This document shows positions 33,297 through 40,910 of a DNA stretch of 64,000 nucleotides, piece by piece; position 1 is the stretch's first letter; every line of letters starts with the position of its first letter. The translations under genes and the position numbers were made by a program. Source of the DNA: Candidatus Scybalocola faecigallinarum (GTDB lineage: Bacteria > Bacillota > Clostridia > Lachnospirales > Lachnospiraceae); the NCBI GenBank assembly GCA_018711005.1, contig DVIT01000059.1:1-64000 (forward strand), given 5' to 3'. A model generated the notes under the pieces. It did no database searches. It was not told the origin of the DNA and saw only the letters and a list, made by a program, of their open reading frames with translations.

Positions 33297-34796
33297 TTAC
33301 TCATTAGAAATACTCGCAGGTTTAATATCAATTTTGCTGATAGTATCTTTGATTTGTTTAATTTTATCTTTCAAGGTACTAGAAATAGATTTTGTATCTT
33401 TCACGGATCGGATTAGATCCTCAGTTGTAATTGTTGACTTTCCATTAATAAACGCCATCTCAAGCGTATCCTTAACAACCGCTTCCAAATCAGCCCCATT
33501 AAATCCTTCAGTTTCCTTAATCAGCGCAATGGAATCAATAGACTTATTCCATTTTTTACGTTTTTTAAGATGAATTTCTAAAATCTTTCTACGCTCCTCA
33601 CCATTTGGGAGATCCACAAAAAATAACTCATCAAATCTGCCTTTTCGCAGAAACTCCGGCGGTATTCTGGAAATATCATTAGCTGTTGCCACAATAAATA
33701 CTGTATTTTCTTTCTCCTGCATCCATGTCAGAAATTGGCCGAACAACCGCGTAGTTACATCATTACCGCCACCCTCGCCACCAATACCGGCAAATGCTTT
33801 TTCAATTTCATCAATCCACAGGACACAAGGGCTAATTGCCTCAGACAGTTTCAATGCTTTACGCATATTTTCTTCAGATTCGCCAACATATTTACCCAAC
33901 AGACGCCCAACATCAAGACGCACAAGAGGAATCTTAAATAAACTGGCAGTAGCCTTTGCCGTCAGACTTTTACCACAGCCTGGCATACCAATAATCATAA
34001 TTCCTTTGGGAATATCTACGCCAAACTTAAGAGCTTTGTCCAAATTTGAAAAAACTTTAGCTTTCCTACCAAGCCATTCTTTCAAATTTTCAAGACCTCC
34101 TATATCATCAATAGTTTCTGAGAACGTTACAATTTCTAACATTCCAGATTTCTTGATAAATTGTTCTTTCTCTTTAAGAATCAGTAACTTGTCCTCTTCA
34201 TCAATACACCCACCATCTTGATATGCAAGATTTAGAATCTGCCTAATTTGGAACTCATTCAATCCCTTAAATGATAGAGCAATATCATTAATGGTATCTT
34301 CCGCAACAACAATTTTCAAGTCACTAATAAATTCATGGATAAGAATATTAATTTCATTGATTGTCGGTAACGGAATATCAAACACCGTGATATAATTCTC
34401 TAACTCACGCGGTATTACTGTAATTTCGGAAAGAATAAAAATTGTTTCATTGTAATCATCATTGTAGAGATTATTTTCTGCGATCCTTTTCAAAAGAGCA
34501 ATAATCTTAGGATTATTCAATTCACCGTGAATGTCCTTAAGAATAAGCAATGTATCATGTTCAAAGCCATCATCCATTGTAAGTCTCAAGAACTGCTCTA
34601 AAGTACATTCCTGCATAGGGCTTTTGGTTTTGAAATCCACCAGTCCCAAAGCATTATTAAATTCCACACATTTGGCGTTTTCTCCGACCTGGGCGATTGC
34701 ATCATCAATCACCTTAAAATCAAAATGATTGATATAAATGATTGGATGCAACGCATCTATGTAAGAAGCCAATATATTAACTGTGCTTCGCTTCAT
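33297..34796 (-). CDS. Ycf46-family AAA+ ATPase, cassette 2
   Basis: A 499-residue paralogue of the protein at 28418. The start at 34796 follows GGAGG by 7 nt; a GTG one codon earlier is less likely. It shows DDIGGLENLKEWLG, Walker A GMPGCGKS, Walker B VLWIDE, sensor VVATANDIS and Arg-finger LRKGRFDELF, then GFNGADLEAVV. The N-terminal half keeps the IIYINHFD start seen in Ycf46 proteins but is strongly diverged from cassette 1. It directly follows the adaptor-like gene (3-nt overlap region at the stop) and is the central enzyme of cassette 2. Confidence 0.85.
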   Translation of the reverse strand: MKRSTVNILASYIDALHPIIYINHFDFKVIDDAIAQVGENAKCVEFNNALGLVDFKTKSPMQECTLEQFLRLTMDDGFEHDTLLILKDIHGELNNPKIIALLKRIAENNLYNDDYNETIFILSEITVIPRELENYITVFDIPLPTINEINILIHEFISDLKIVVAEDTINDIALSFKGLNEFQIRQILNLAYQDGGCIDEEDKLLILKEKEQFIKKSGMLEIVTFSETIDDIGGLENLKEWLGRKAKVFSNLDKALKFGVDIPKGIMIIGMPGCGKSLTAKATASLFKIPLVRLDVGRLLGKYVGESEENMRKALKLSEAISPCVLWIDEIEKAFAGIGGEGGGNDVTTRLFGQFLTWMQEKENTVFIVATANDISRIPPEFLRKGRFDELFFVDLPNGEERRKILEIHLKKRKKWNKSIDSIALIKETEGFNGADLEAVVKDTLEMAFINGKSTITTEDLIRSVKDTKSISSTLKDKIKQIKDTISKIDIKPASISNE

Positions 34797-34798
34797 CA

Positions 34799-35716
34799 CT
34801 ATACCTCCATGTAACGCAATGTACGCGTATCAGAATTACTTTTATAATCAATACCATCAACGATAACAAAGTTGTTGCGAACATCGTCCGCAGACAAATC
34901 ACCACCAGAACACCCGGCAGACCGAACATAATCCCCATTTCCCATGCTTATAATCATATACCGCTTACCCTTCGGCTCAAGATCTTTCCAATATCCATCC
35001 GTCATTCCAGAAAATGAAATGAGGTTTTCTCCCAAAGCAGTATTGAAACTGTCTGTTGTAATCATGGCACAAATCTTATCAAACATCATCGCTTTATCAG
35101 AGTTTTTTACAATATCCAATGCAATAGTTCCATCTTCCTTTGTAATCTTTGAAGGGAGATAATATTTTCGGGATTTTTCGTTCATAAGTAGGCACATTAC
35201 AGCTAAAACAGACTCATTTTGTAATACATAGAACAGATTTCTATGGTTTAATTTCAATATCCAAGCATAATTCGATACTATTTCAGCAATATTTGCCTTA
35301 ATTACAGCTACGTTATTAGGATTTTCAATAATTCCATTTACCAGTTGACGATAGCCTGTTTCATAGTCATTGATAATATTTTTTACATTATAATTCTCAT
35401 CTTTATATATAGCGCAGAGTTCTTTGCGTTCTTCCAGATACTTAAGCATATAGATGCTTTCTTCGACCTTCTTTTCGTCAGCAGAAATATCAAAAATATG
35501 AATTAGTTTTTTAATAATCTCCAAAGGATCATTGTCAGTAATAGCAGTCACAGCCTTTAGTTCCGAATCGTATCCTCGCACACTAAGCCATCTATGAAGT
35601 AATTTGTTATTATAATAACCCAACATATCTTCGATAGAAAAGTTATTCTGTAAATCCTCAATAGTACGCACGGGGTTTCCATCGCAGATTAGGTTAAATT
35701 TGATTGTTTTCGCCAT
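34799..35716 (-). CDS. Adaptor-like protein with conserved N-terminus, cassette 2
   Basis: A 305-residue protein starting MAKTIKFNLICDGNPVRTIE and SIEDMLGYYNNKLLHRWLSV, homologous to the first 80 residues of the cassette 1 protein at 29942. The remaining 220 residues are unrelated to cassette 1: a helical segment (FYVLQNESVLAVMCLLMNE) and a C-terminal beta-rich block (KRYMIISMGNGDYVRSAGCS, then NNFVIVDGIDYKSNSDTRTL). The start has AAAGGA 12 nt upstream; an ATG four codons earlier is possible. A fixed N-terminus with a swapped C-terminus is typical of modular conflict-system components. Confidence 0.6.
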   Translation of the reverse strand: MAKTIKFNLICDGNPVRTIEDLQNNFSIEDMLGYYNNKLLHRWLSVRGYDSELKAVTAITDNDPLEIIKKLIHIFDISADEKKVEESIYMLKYLEERKELCAIYKDENYNVKNIINDYETGYRQLVNGIIENPNNVAVIKANIAEIVSNYAWILKLNHRNLFYVLQNESVLAVMCLLMNEKSRKYYLPSKITKEDGTIALDIVKNSDKAMMFDKICAMITTDSFNTALGENLISFSGMTDGYWKDLEPKGKRYMIISMGNGDYVRSAGCSGGDLSADDVRNNFVIVDGIDYKSNSDTRTLRYMEV

Positions 35717-35791
35717 CTTTATATTCATTCCTTTCAATTTAATACAAACTCTATGGTTTAATTTATACAATCTTCTTTAAACATTATTTTT

Positions 35792-35901
35792 TTATTTTTC
35801 GGCACTGCTTTCGGTACTGTCTCGCAGATCCTGTCCGCATACCGTACAAAAATTCACATTTGAATCATACTCTTTTCCACATCGGCTGCACTTTTTTTCA
35901 T
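35792..35901 (-). pseudogene. Zinc-ribbon microprotein frame with a 7-A slip site
   Basis: A reading frame encoding CSRCGKEYDSNVNFCTVCGQ, a CxxC...CxxC zinc ribbon ending DLRDSTESSAEK, has no start codon. The ATG at 35899-35901, with AGAGGG 7 nt upstream, is one nucleotide out of frame across a run of seven A. With eight A it would read MKKKCSRCGK and give a complete 36-residue protein. It is either a fresh frameshift or an expression switch by slippage. Confidence 0.6.
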
Positions 35902-35940
35902 TAGTTTTCCCTCTATTTTTTATTACTAAATATTTTTTAG

Positions 35941-36009
35941 TTATAGGTAATTATACTACACATATAAAAAGTTTACAATTATAAAACAAATTTTATTGGA
36001 GGTGTAACT
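35941..36009. promoter_or_regulatory. Control region between cassette 2 and xre
   Basis: AT-rich sequence shared in part with 31381-31430. It includes TTATACT and TATAAAAA-TTTACAATTA blocks and an imperfect dyad around TAGTTATAGGTAATTATACTA-type sequence just before it. GGAGGT lies 6 nt before the xre start. Confidence 0.5.
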
Positions 36010-36330
36010 ATGAAAGATATTGATTTTTCCCGTATCAGCAGCAAACTGAAAGAACTGCGAATTGAAAGAAATCTCACCCAGGAATTTGTGGCACAAAAAG
36101 CAGATGTTAATACTTCCCATATCTGCAATATTGAAAATAACCGGGTAAAGGTTTCCCTCTCCACCCTTGTACAGATCTGTAACGCTTTGGATGTCACGGT
36201 GGACTACATTCTTTCCGATGAATACGCCCATCCGGACTCAGCCCTGGAACAGGAAGTCCTTAAAGAACTGCGCCTGTGTTCACCAGAAAACAAAGAAAAG
36301 ATTTTGAAAATTATAAAGATTCTGCAATGA
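36010..36330 (+). CDS. XRE-family transcriptional regulator
   Basis: A 106-residue protein with one XRE helix-turn-helix (LKELRIERNLTQEFVAQKAD followed by VNTSHICNIENNRVKVSLST, then LVQICNALDVTVDYIL) and a short C-terminal helix for dimerisation. It is divergent from the cassette 2 operon and is likely to repress it through the shared AT-rich region. GGAGGT lies 6 nt upstream. A broken copy with the same start is found before cassette 1. This type of single-domain regulator often controls defence or mobile-element operons and relieves repression on damage or infection. Confidence 0.88.
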   Translation: MKDIDFSRISSKLKELRIERNLTQEFVAQKADVNTSHICNIENNRVKVSLSTLVQICNALDVTVDYILSDEYAHPDSALEQEVLKELRLCSPENKEKILKIIKILQ

Positions 36331-36331
36331 T

Positions 36332-36366
36332 GACGCGATGAAGATTATCTTTTGTCGCGTCTTTTC
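36332..36366 (+). terminator. xre terminator
   Basis: GACGCGA (36332-36338) pairs with TCGCGTC (36355-36361), followed by TTTTCT. It starts 2 nt after the xre stop codon. Confidence 0.8.
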
Positions 36367-36469
36367 TATAATGTTTGTTCTATCATTAAATAAAACCGGA
36401 TAAAAACGGACGGTCTCTAAGATTAACCACTGTTAAGAAATAAAATTGAATAACATAAAAAATAAACGT

Positions 36470-36698
36470 CGTTGCCGAGGCAACCCGCTAATATTTTGTG
36501 GCACAAAAAATGACAGGTTATTTATCTGCAAGGCTCTCTTTAGCCTTACATACACCTGCCATGGATGTACCATAAAATCCTGCGGGTTGCCTGCTAAATC
36601 ATAATAAAATAAAGGTTTCTTTATATAGGATAGCATTATAATTCTTAATAGTATTAATATTTATAATAGTATTATTAATAAATAATAATACTATTATA
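36470..36698. other. Structured, AT-rich non-coding region: possible oriT or RNA
   Basis: No gene lies in 36331-36831. An outer 10-bp inverted repeat (36479-36488 and 36592-36601) encloses 103 nt with an inner hairpin (AAGGCT 36530-36535 with AGCCTT 36542-36547). It is followed by a perfect 16-bp AT-only inverted repeat with a 5-nt loop (36662-36677 and 36683-36698). It sits directly upstream of the mobilization genes, where an origin of transfer is expected. A structured RNA is the alternative. Confidence 0.5.
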
Positions 36699-36831
36699 TT
36701 CTTATATATTATCTATACAATATACATATCTATTTATCTTTATCAGAGAACAAAGAACATCAACAGTAAACAAATACAAACAACCAACATTAATGAAAAG
36801 AATATCCTAAATTATTTATCTGGAGGCTGCT

Positions 36832-37116
36832 ATGAAACAAGAGAAAAACAAAGAAACACCCCAGCGAAAAAATCTGGAAAAGATCATTAAATGTCGATGT
36901 ACCTGTGAGGAATATGAGGCACTCTCTCACCTGGCACAAAAAAATCAATGTACATTTTCGGAGGCTATGCGTAATGAAATATTTTCTAAGGATAGCTCCC
37001 GATATTCTCCACTGCAAAAAGAACTGCTAAAGCAGAGCTTTAACAATCTGATCCTTGCAACCCCAATGCCTGATCTATCAAAGGCTATGCTGATCGAGGA
37101 GGTAAACAAACTGTGA
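36832..37116 (+). CDS. Mobilization accessory protein, RHH/MobC-like
   Basis: A 94-residue basic protein. The central segment KIIKCRCTCEEYEALSHLAQ followed by NQCTFSEAMRNEIF fits the beta-helix-helix of ribbon-helix-helix relaxosome proteins, which bind oriT and help load the relaxase. The stop overlaps the relaxase-like GTG start by 4 nt, so the two are coupled. No strong ribosome binding site is apparent except a GGAGGC region 8 nt before the ATG. The assignment rests on this fold pattern and its neighbour. Confidence 0.6.
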   Translation: MKQEKNKETPQRKNLEKIIKCRCTCEEYEALSHLAQKNQCTFSEAMRNEIFSKDSSRYSPLQKELLKQSFNNLILATPMPDLSKAMLIEEVNKL

Positions 37117-37625
37117 AAATCATTATCAAAATAAAAAGAGAAACTTATACCAATGACGATGCTTTTTACAATGCCCTGAATTATATTTTTGGTTTTGACC
37201 AACCACAACCTATGCCGATTAGATTTTATGGGAACCTTGGCTTGACTGAATATCCCCCGGACCCAGGCCATTTCATCCGAAGTTTTGAACAATTACGGGA
37301 GGGTTCATCTCATACGATTTCCCGGAAGCTCTGGCATATCATCATCTCATTTCCCACTGTATTCCCTCAACCCTACGGACGGTACTTTTATTTTGCGGAT
37401 GCGGTTGCACGATTGTTTGGGCCATATTATCCTGTAGCTTATTCCTATCACAAAGATAACAGGCATACACAACGAGAACATTCCCATTTTCATCTGATTA
37501 TTTCCACGACCAGCGCTTCCCCGGCACTTCCACCACTGTCCAGGAAAAAGCTCAATTCTTATCTCCCACAGATCATTGCCATTGCACATCAGTATGGGCT
37601 TACGACCCAGATTATAGGACAATGA
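37113..37625 (+). CDS. Minimal HUH relaxase-like protein
   Basis: A 170-residue protein starting at GTG. The HUH-like motif is visible in YHKDNRHTQREHSHFHLIIS: H-x-D followed by H-x-H-x-H spacing, as in motif III of Mob relaxases. A Tyr-rich N-terminus (ETYTNDDAFYNALNYIFGF) could supply the nicking tyrosine. Relaxases are normally 300 residues or more, so this is either a compact relaxase domain or a shortened one. It would nick the element's oriT and rely on a helper conjugative system. It is followed by an excisionase-like gene. Confidence 0.6.
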   Translation: MKIIIKIKRETYTNDDAFYNALNYIFGFDQPQPMPIRFYGNLGLTEYPPDPGHFIRSFEQLREGSSHTISRKLWHIIISFPTVFPQPYGRYFYFADAVARLFGPYYPVAYSYHKDNRHTQREHSHFHLIISTTSASPALPPLSRKKLNSYLPQIIAIAHQYGLTTQIIGQ

Positions 37626-37641
37626 CAGGAGGCTCATGACT

Positions 37642-37833
37642 ATGTTTGAATCTTATGATGACATTTTGACTGTTCCTGAAATAGCAGAAATTCTAAAGAT
37701 AGGACGGACACAAGTCTATAAAATGCTTAAATCCGGCCAGATAAAGGGTTTCAAGCCCGGGAAAGATTGGAAAGTATCCCGTCAGGCATTGGCCGAATAT
37801 GTACTTTCGCAAAATCAGGCAGTAAAAAAATAA
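37642..37833 (+). CDS. Excisionase-like helix-turn-helix protein
   Basis: A 63-residue protein with the HTH_17/MerR-like fold of DNA-binding excisionases: DDILTVPEIAEILKIGRTQV followed by YKMLKSGQIKGFKPGKDWKV. The start at 37642 is 9 nt after AGGAGG, a better spacing than the ATG two codons earlier. Such proteins direct integrase toward excision or regulate element genes. It lies 16 nt after the relaxase-like gene in the same operon. Confidence 0.8.
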   Translation: MFESYDDILTVPEIAEILKIGRTQVYKMLKSGQIKGFKPGKDWKVSRQALAEYVLSQNQAVKK

Positions 37834-37906
37834 AGGATGATCTATTCTGTCCGAAAAGAGATAAGCAGAGCCTATACTCTGCTTATCTCTCCCTCTGGCA
37901 GTGCTG

Positions 37907-38446
37907 CTATGCGGAAATGTCTGTATTATCAATACCGCTTGTTTTCTTTATGCTCACATTCTCAGCAATTCCTTCGGCCTCTGCCCTTAACCGGATAAAC
38001 CGCTGTATCCATTGTGGCTTATTTTCCATATCTTTATATAATCTTTGGACAGTTCTTTTGCCCACACGCCGATCCATAACCGCAAACAGATACGTCAAAG
38101 GATTTTCCCAGCTTAGACATTCCTCTATTAAGTATACATTCAAGTATAAATGCATCGCATAAGCCACATCCGCGATCTCAAATAATCCTTTTCTTCGCTT
38201 TTCTTCCTCTGTGGGATACCATTCACTTTTATAGTACACATCACTGTTCGCTATCATAATGGTTTCCTTTTTGTCAATGACAATCCTGAAAAACCGATTA
38301 TAAGAACAAAAAGTACAGTGGCACTTTGGATTAGCTGGCGGCTCTGTCCTGTAATGGGGGCGGCAATATTCAAAATCATAAAAAACTCTGCCCTTTAAAG
38401 AAGGGGCCATTCTTTCTTCCATCGCTTTTCGGGTCTTACTCCACAT
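37907..38446 (-). CDS. SF0329-family protein
   Basis: A 179-residue protein starting MWSKTRKAMEERMAPSLKGR and VFYDFEYCRP, which matches the SF0329 family N-terminus (W-S-K...L-x-P-S-L-K-G-R-V). A metal-binding-like CHCTFCSYNRFFRIVIDKKE segment and a helical C-terminus follow. The function is unknown. AGGAGG lies 7 nt before the ATG at 38446. It converges with the excisionase-like gene and is divergent from the DUF4143 ATPase at 38652. Confidence 0.65.
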   Translation of the reverse strand: MWSKTRKAMEERMAPSLKGRVFYDFEYCRPHYRTEPPANPKCHCTFCSYNRFFRIVIDKKETIMIANSDVYYKSEWYPTEEEKRRKGLFEIADVAYAMHLYLNVYLIEECLSWENPLTYLFAVMDRRVGKRTVQRLYKDMENKPQWIQRFIRLRAEAEGIAENVSIKKTSGIDNTDISA

Positions 38447-38651
38447 AAACATTCCTCCTAGTTGTATTATTGTATGCTAAAGAATCGAATAGAAATATAG
38501 TAGCAATGTTAGATTTGTATGAAGGTTGTAAATAGAAAAAATTGATCTATTTTTAAGGTTTATCAGGTCTAACAAGAAAAACCTATTGTATAGTCATTTA
38601 GTTTTGAGTATAATGATATAAAAAGTATTTTATTTGAAGGGAGGTTTTCAC

Positions 38652-39851
38652 ATGATTATCAGACCGGACTATATTCATGCAATCACGCCTTTTATCGACC
38701 AGCCTTTGGTGAAAATCCTTGCAGGGGTACGACGATGTGGTAAATCAACGATTTTTGAAATGCTTGCGGCTGAACTCCGAAGCAGGGGGATTCCTGAGGA
38801 CCATATCATCCAGAAACGATACACGGAAATGGACATTCCGGAAGATATTTCCGCAAAAGACATGTATGAGGAACTGCTTAACAATATTCAGGGAAAGGGC
38901 CGCTGTTACCTGCTGTTAGATGAAATACAGGAGGTCAAAGGCTGGGAGCGGTGTGTAAACAGCCTTCTGGAAGGACAAAATGTGGATATTTATGTGACCG
39001 GTTCCAATTCAAAACTCATGTCCAGTGAGCTGTCAACGTATTTAACCGGGCGTTTTGTGTCTATCCCTGTCTATACACTGTCCTTTAAAGAATATTTGGA
39101 TTTCAAAAAACAGGATTCCCGTTCTGAGAAGGAACTTCTGGAAGAATATATCCGTTTTGGCGGGTTCCCAATTATTGCTTTAGGAAATTATGATGAACAA
39201 AGTGCCTATCAGATCGTGAATGGCATTTATCATACGGTGATTTCCAGAGATATTGTAAAGCGCCACCGGATCAACCGGCAGGATTTGTTTGACCGTGTCG
39301 TAAAATATATTATTGAAAATATGGGGAAAACCTTTTCAGCCAGTTCCATTGCTAAGTTTTTGAAAAGCGAACATCGGACTGTATCGGCAGAGTCCATTTA
39401 TAATTATCTGCGCTGGCTAGAGCAGGCATTTATCATCTATCCCTGCCATCGTTATGATATTCAGGGGAAAAGCATATTAAAGACGCAGGAGAAATACTAT
39501 CTTGCGGATGTGACTTTGAAGTATTGTCTTTTGGGTTACAACCGGAAGATGTTAGATGGCGCATTGGAGAATATTGTATTTTTGGAGATGAAGCGCCGGG
39601 GATACAATGTTTATATAGGAAAAAACGCTTCCAAAGAAATTGATTTTATCGGTGTCCGCCGGGATGAAAAGGTTTATGTGCAGGTTTGTGTACAGCTGCC
39701 CGAAAACTCAGATCGGGAGATTGGCAATTTAATGGAGATTTCGGATCACTATCCGAAATATGTAGTCACTACAAACAGCATGGATGTGGGAATTGATAAT
39801 GGTATCCGGATCGTGCATTTGGCGGACTTTTTGCTATCAGAACACTGGTGA
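38652..39851 (+). CDS. AAA_14/DUF4143 ATP-binding protein
   Basis: A 399-residue protein with start at 38652 after GGGAGG. AAA_14 motifs are Walker A GVRRCGKST, Walker B CYLLLDEIQEVKGWE and sensor DIYVTGSNSKLMS. A DUF4143 domain follows, including a winged helix (SSIAKFLKSEHRTVSAESIY) and a PD-(D/E)XK-like strand (NVYIGKNASKEIDFIGVRRD followed by VYVQVCVQL). This large family is common in Lachnospiraceae and on mobile elements; function is unproven. A second, distant member is encoded at 40911. Confidence 0.85.
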   Translation: MIIRPDYIHAITPFIDQPLVKILAGVRRCGKSTIFEMLAAELRSRGIPEDHIIQKRYTEMDIPEDISAKDMYEELLNNIQGKGRCYLLLDEIQEVKGWERCVNSLLEGQNVDIYVTGSNSKLMSSELSTYLTGRFVSIPVYTLSFKEYLDFKKQDSRSEKELLEEYIRFGGFPIIALGNYDEQSAYQIVNGIYHTVISRDIVKRHRINRQDLFDRVVKYIIENMGKTFSASSIAKFLKSEHRTVSAESIYNYLRWLEQAFIIYPCHRYDIQGKSILKTQEKYYLADVTLKYCLLGYNRKMLDGALENIVFLEMKRRGYNVYIGKNASKEIDFIGVRRDEKVYVQVCVQLPENSDREIGNLMEISDHYPKYVVTTNSMDVGIDNGIRIVHLADFLLSEHW

Positions 39852-39910
39852 TCACAAAAATAAAGAAAGGGATAGCCTAATGACTATCCCTAAACTTTTT
39901 ACCTTTCTTA

Positions 39911-40300
39911 CTATACTGCATAAAGATTAAGCTTATGCTCTTTCAACCATATGTTCATTCTTCTAAGACTTTCTTCTCTGCGAAAATCATAAAAACCATA
40001 CAAGCCACCTTCTTGCTCATATACATAATTTTTTGCCTTTCTGCCTTCTGGAACATCTATACCTTCCGAAATTAAATAATCGTGCATGGCCTCACCATAT
40101 GGATATAGAACCTCGCTTCCAGGAAAAACAATTATTTGTTTTTCTTCTTGCAAAGAATCTACTGTTAAACTATCAGCCTGTTCAACTTCTTTAGTTTCAG
40201 GATCATAATAAGCTACAAAACCGCTCATTTCTTCCACTAAAATTTCTTCCAGTACTTTCCGTTGTACATCATTTTCCTGATTTTGTAATTCTGTGTTCAT
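39911..40300 (-). CDS. Uncharacterised 129-residue protein
   Basis: An acidic protein starting MNTELQNQENDVQRKVLEEI and ending RRMNIWLKEHKLNLYAV. The central part has a GGLYGFYDFRREES segment and an IIVFPGSEVLYPYGEAMHDY strand-helix. No family is recognised. It is preceded by two 113-bp tandem repeats, each with a palindromic site, so its expression is likely controlled by a dedicated DNA-binding protein. The gene lies between the two DUF4143 ATPases. Confidence 0.5.
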   Translation of the reverse strand: MNTELQNQENDVQRKVLEEILVEEMSGFVAYYDPETKEVEQADSLTVDSLQEEKQIIVFPGSEVLYPYGEAMHDYLISEGIDVPEGRKAKNYVYEQEGGLYGFYDFRREESLRRMNIWLKEHKLNLYAV

Positions 40301-40340
40301 TTCTTCTCACTTTCTCCTTTAATTATAATAATTAAGATGA

Positions 40341-40566
40341 AAGCGATAGTCATATTTAATGTAACGTTAAATTATTCGCGCTATTCGATTACTTTTTCCC
40401 CTTGACTACTTGTTTTATTGTTTGCGTTTGCTACCGCATCAATCATTTACTAGAAGCGATAGCCATATTTAACGTAACGTTAAATTATCCGCACTATTCG
40501 ATTACTTTTTTCCCTTGACTACTTGTTTTATTACTTGCGTTTACTACCGCATCAATCATTTACTAG
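40341..40566. repeat. Two 113-bp tandem repeats with palindromes
   Basis: Units 40341-40453 and 40454-40566 match at 105 of 113 positions; all eight differences are transitions. Each carries a 19-bp odd palindrome, perfect in unit 2 (ATTTAACGTAACGTTAAAT at 40467-40485) and with one change in unit 1 (40354-40372). They lie upstream of the gene at 39911-40300. Confidence 0.9.
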
Positions 40567-40635
40567 GGTAGTATACTACAAACAGGAAGAAAAAACAAGA
40601 TAAAATGATGATTTTTTCAATTTTTCCACCAAAAA

Positions 40636-40743
40636 AATGCACCTGGCACCCATGTTCAAGCGCATTTCTATTAAATAAACAAATAATCTCCCGTCTTATC
40701 AGATAATACCATATTCCTCATAAAGCTCCTGAAGGTATTCCTC
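40636..40743. repeat. Direct repeat with REP-like palindrome, copy 1
   Basis: About 108 bp that recur at 42282-42391. It begins with a palindromic AATGCAC...GCGCATT block around CTGGCACCCATGT and ends in the 3' part of the 58-residue gene. The two copies bracket the DUF4143 ATPase gene. Confidence 0.7.
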
Positions 40744-40875
40744 ATCCTTTACCATCTTCTCAATGTCCTCATATCTCCCATCCGCAATCAGCTTCTCAAC
40801 TAAAGTTCTTACCCTAGTTTCCCCAATTTTCTTGCCAATCTCCTGATTTTCCTGGTCCCTCATCACCAATGTCAT
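40699..40875 (-). CDS. 58-residue remnant-like protein (Rpn-type nuclease C-terminus)
   Basis: Frame MTLVMRDQENQEIGKKIGET followed by RTLVEKLIADGRYEDIEKM and ending ELYEEYGII. GGAGG lies 9 nt before the ATG. The helical, charged pattern resembles the C-terminal tail of Rpn/PD-(D/E)XK transposase-like proteins common in Lachnospiraceae. The nuclease part is missing, so it is probably a remnant, although it keeps a start and ribosome binding site. A second copy of its last codons is found near 42355. Confidence 0.5.
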   Translation of the reverse strand: MTLVMRDQENQEIGKKIGETRVRTLVEKLIADGRYEDIEKMVKDEEYLQELYEEYGII

Positions 40876-40910
40876 ATGCGCATACCTCCGTTCCCTGTGA
40901 TTTACGGCAG

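Noticed and set aside
36662-36698. AT-only inverted repeat as a plasmid replication origin
   Set aside because: No replication initiator protein is encoded near it and no iteron series is present. Placement before mobilization genes fits oriT better.
40341-40566. CRISPR array
   Set aside because: There are only two long 113-bp direct repeats without spacers, and no cas gene is present in the window.
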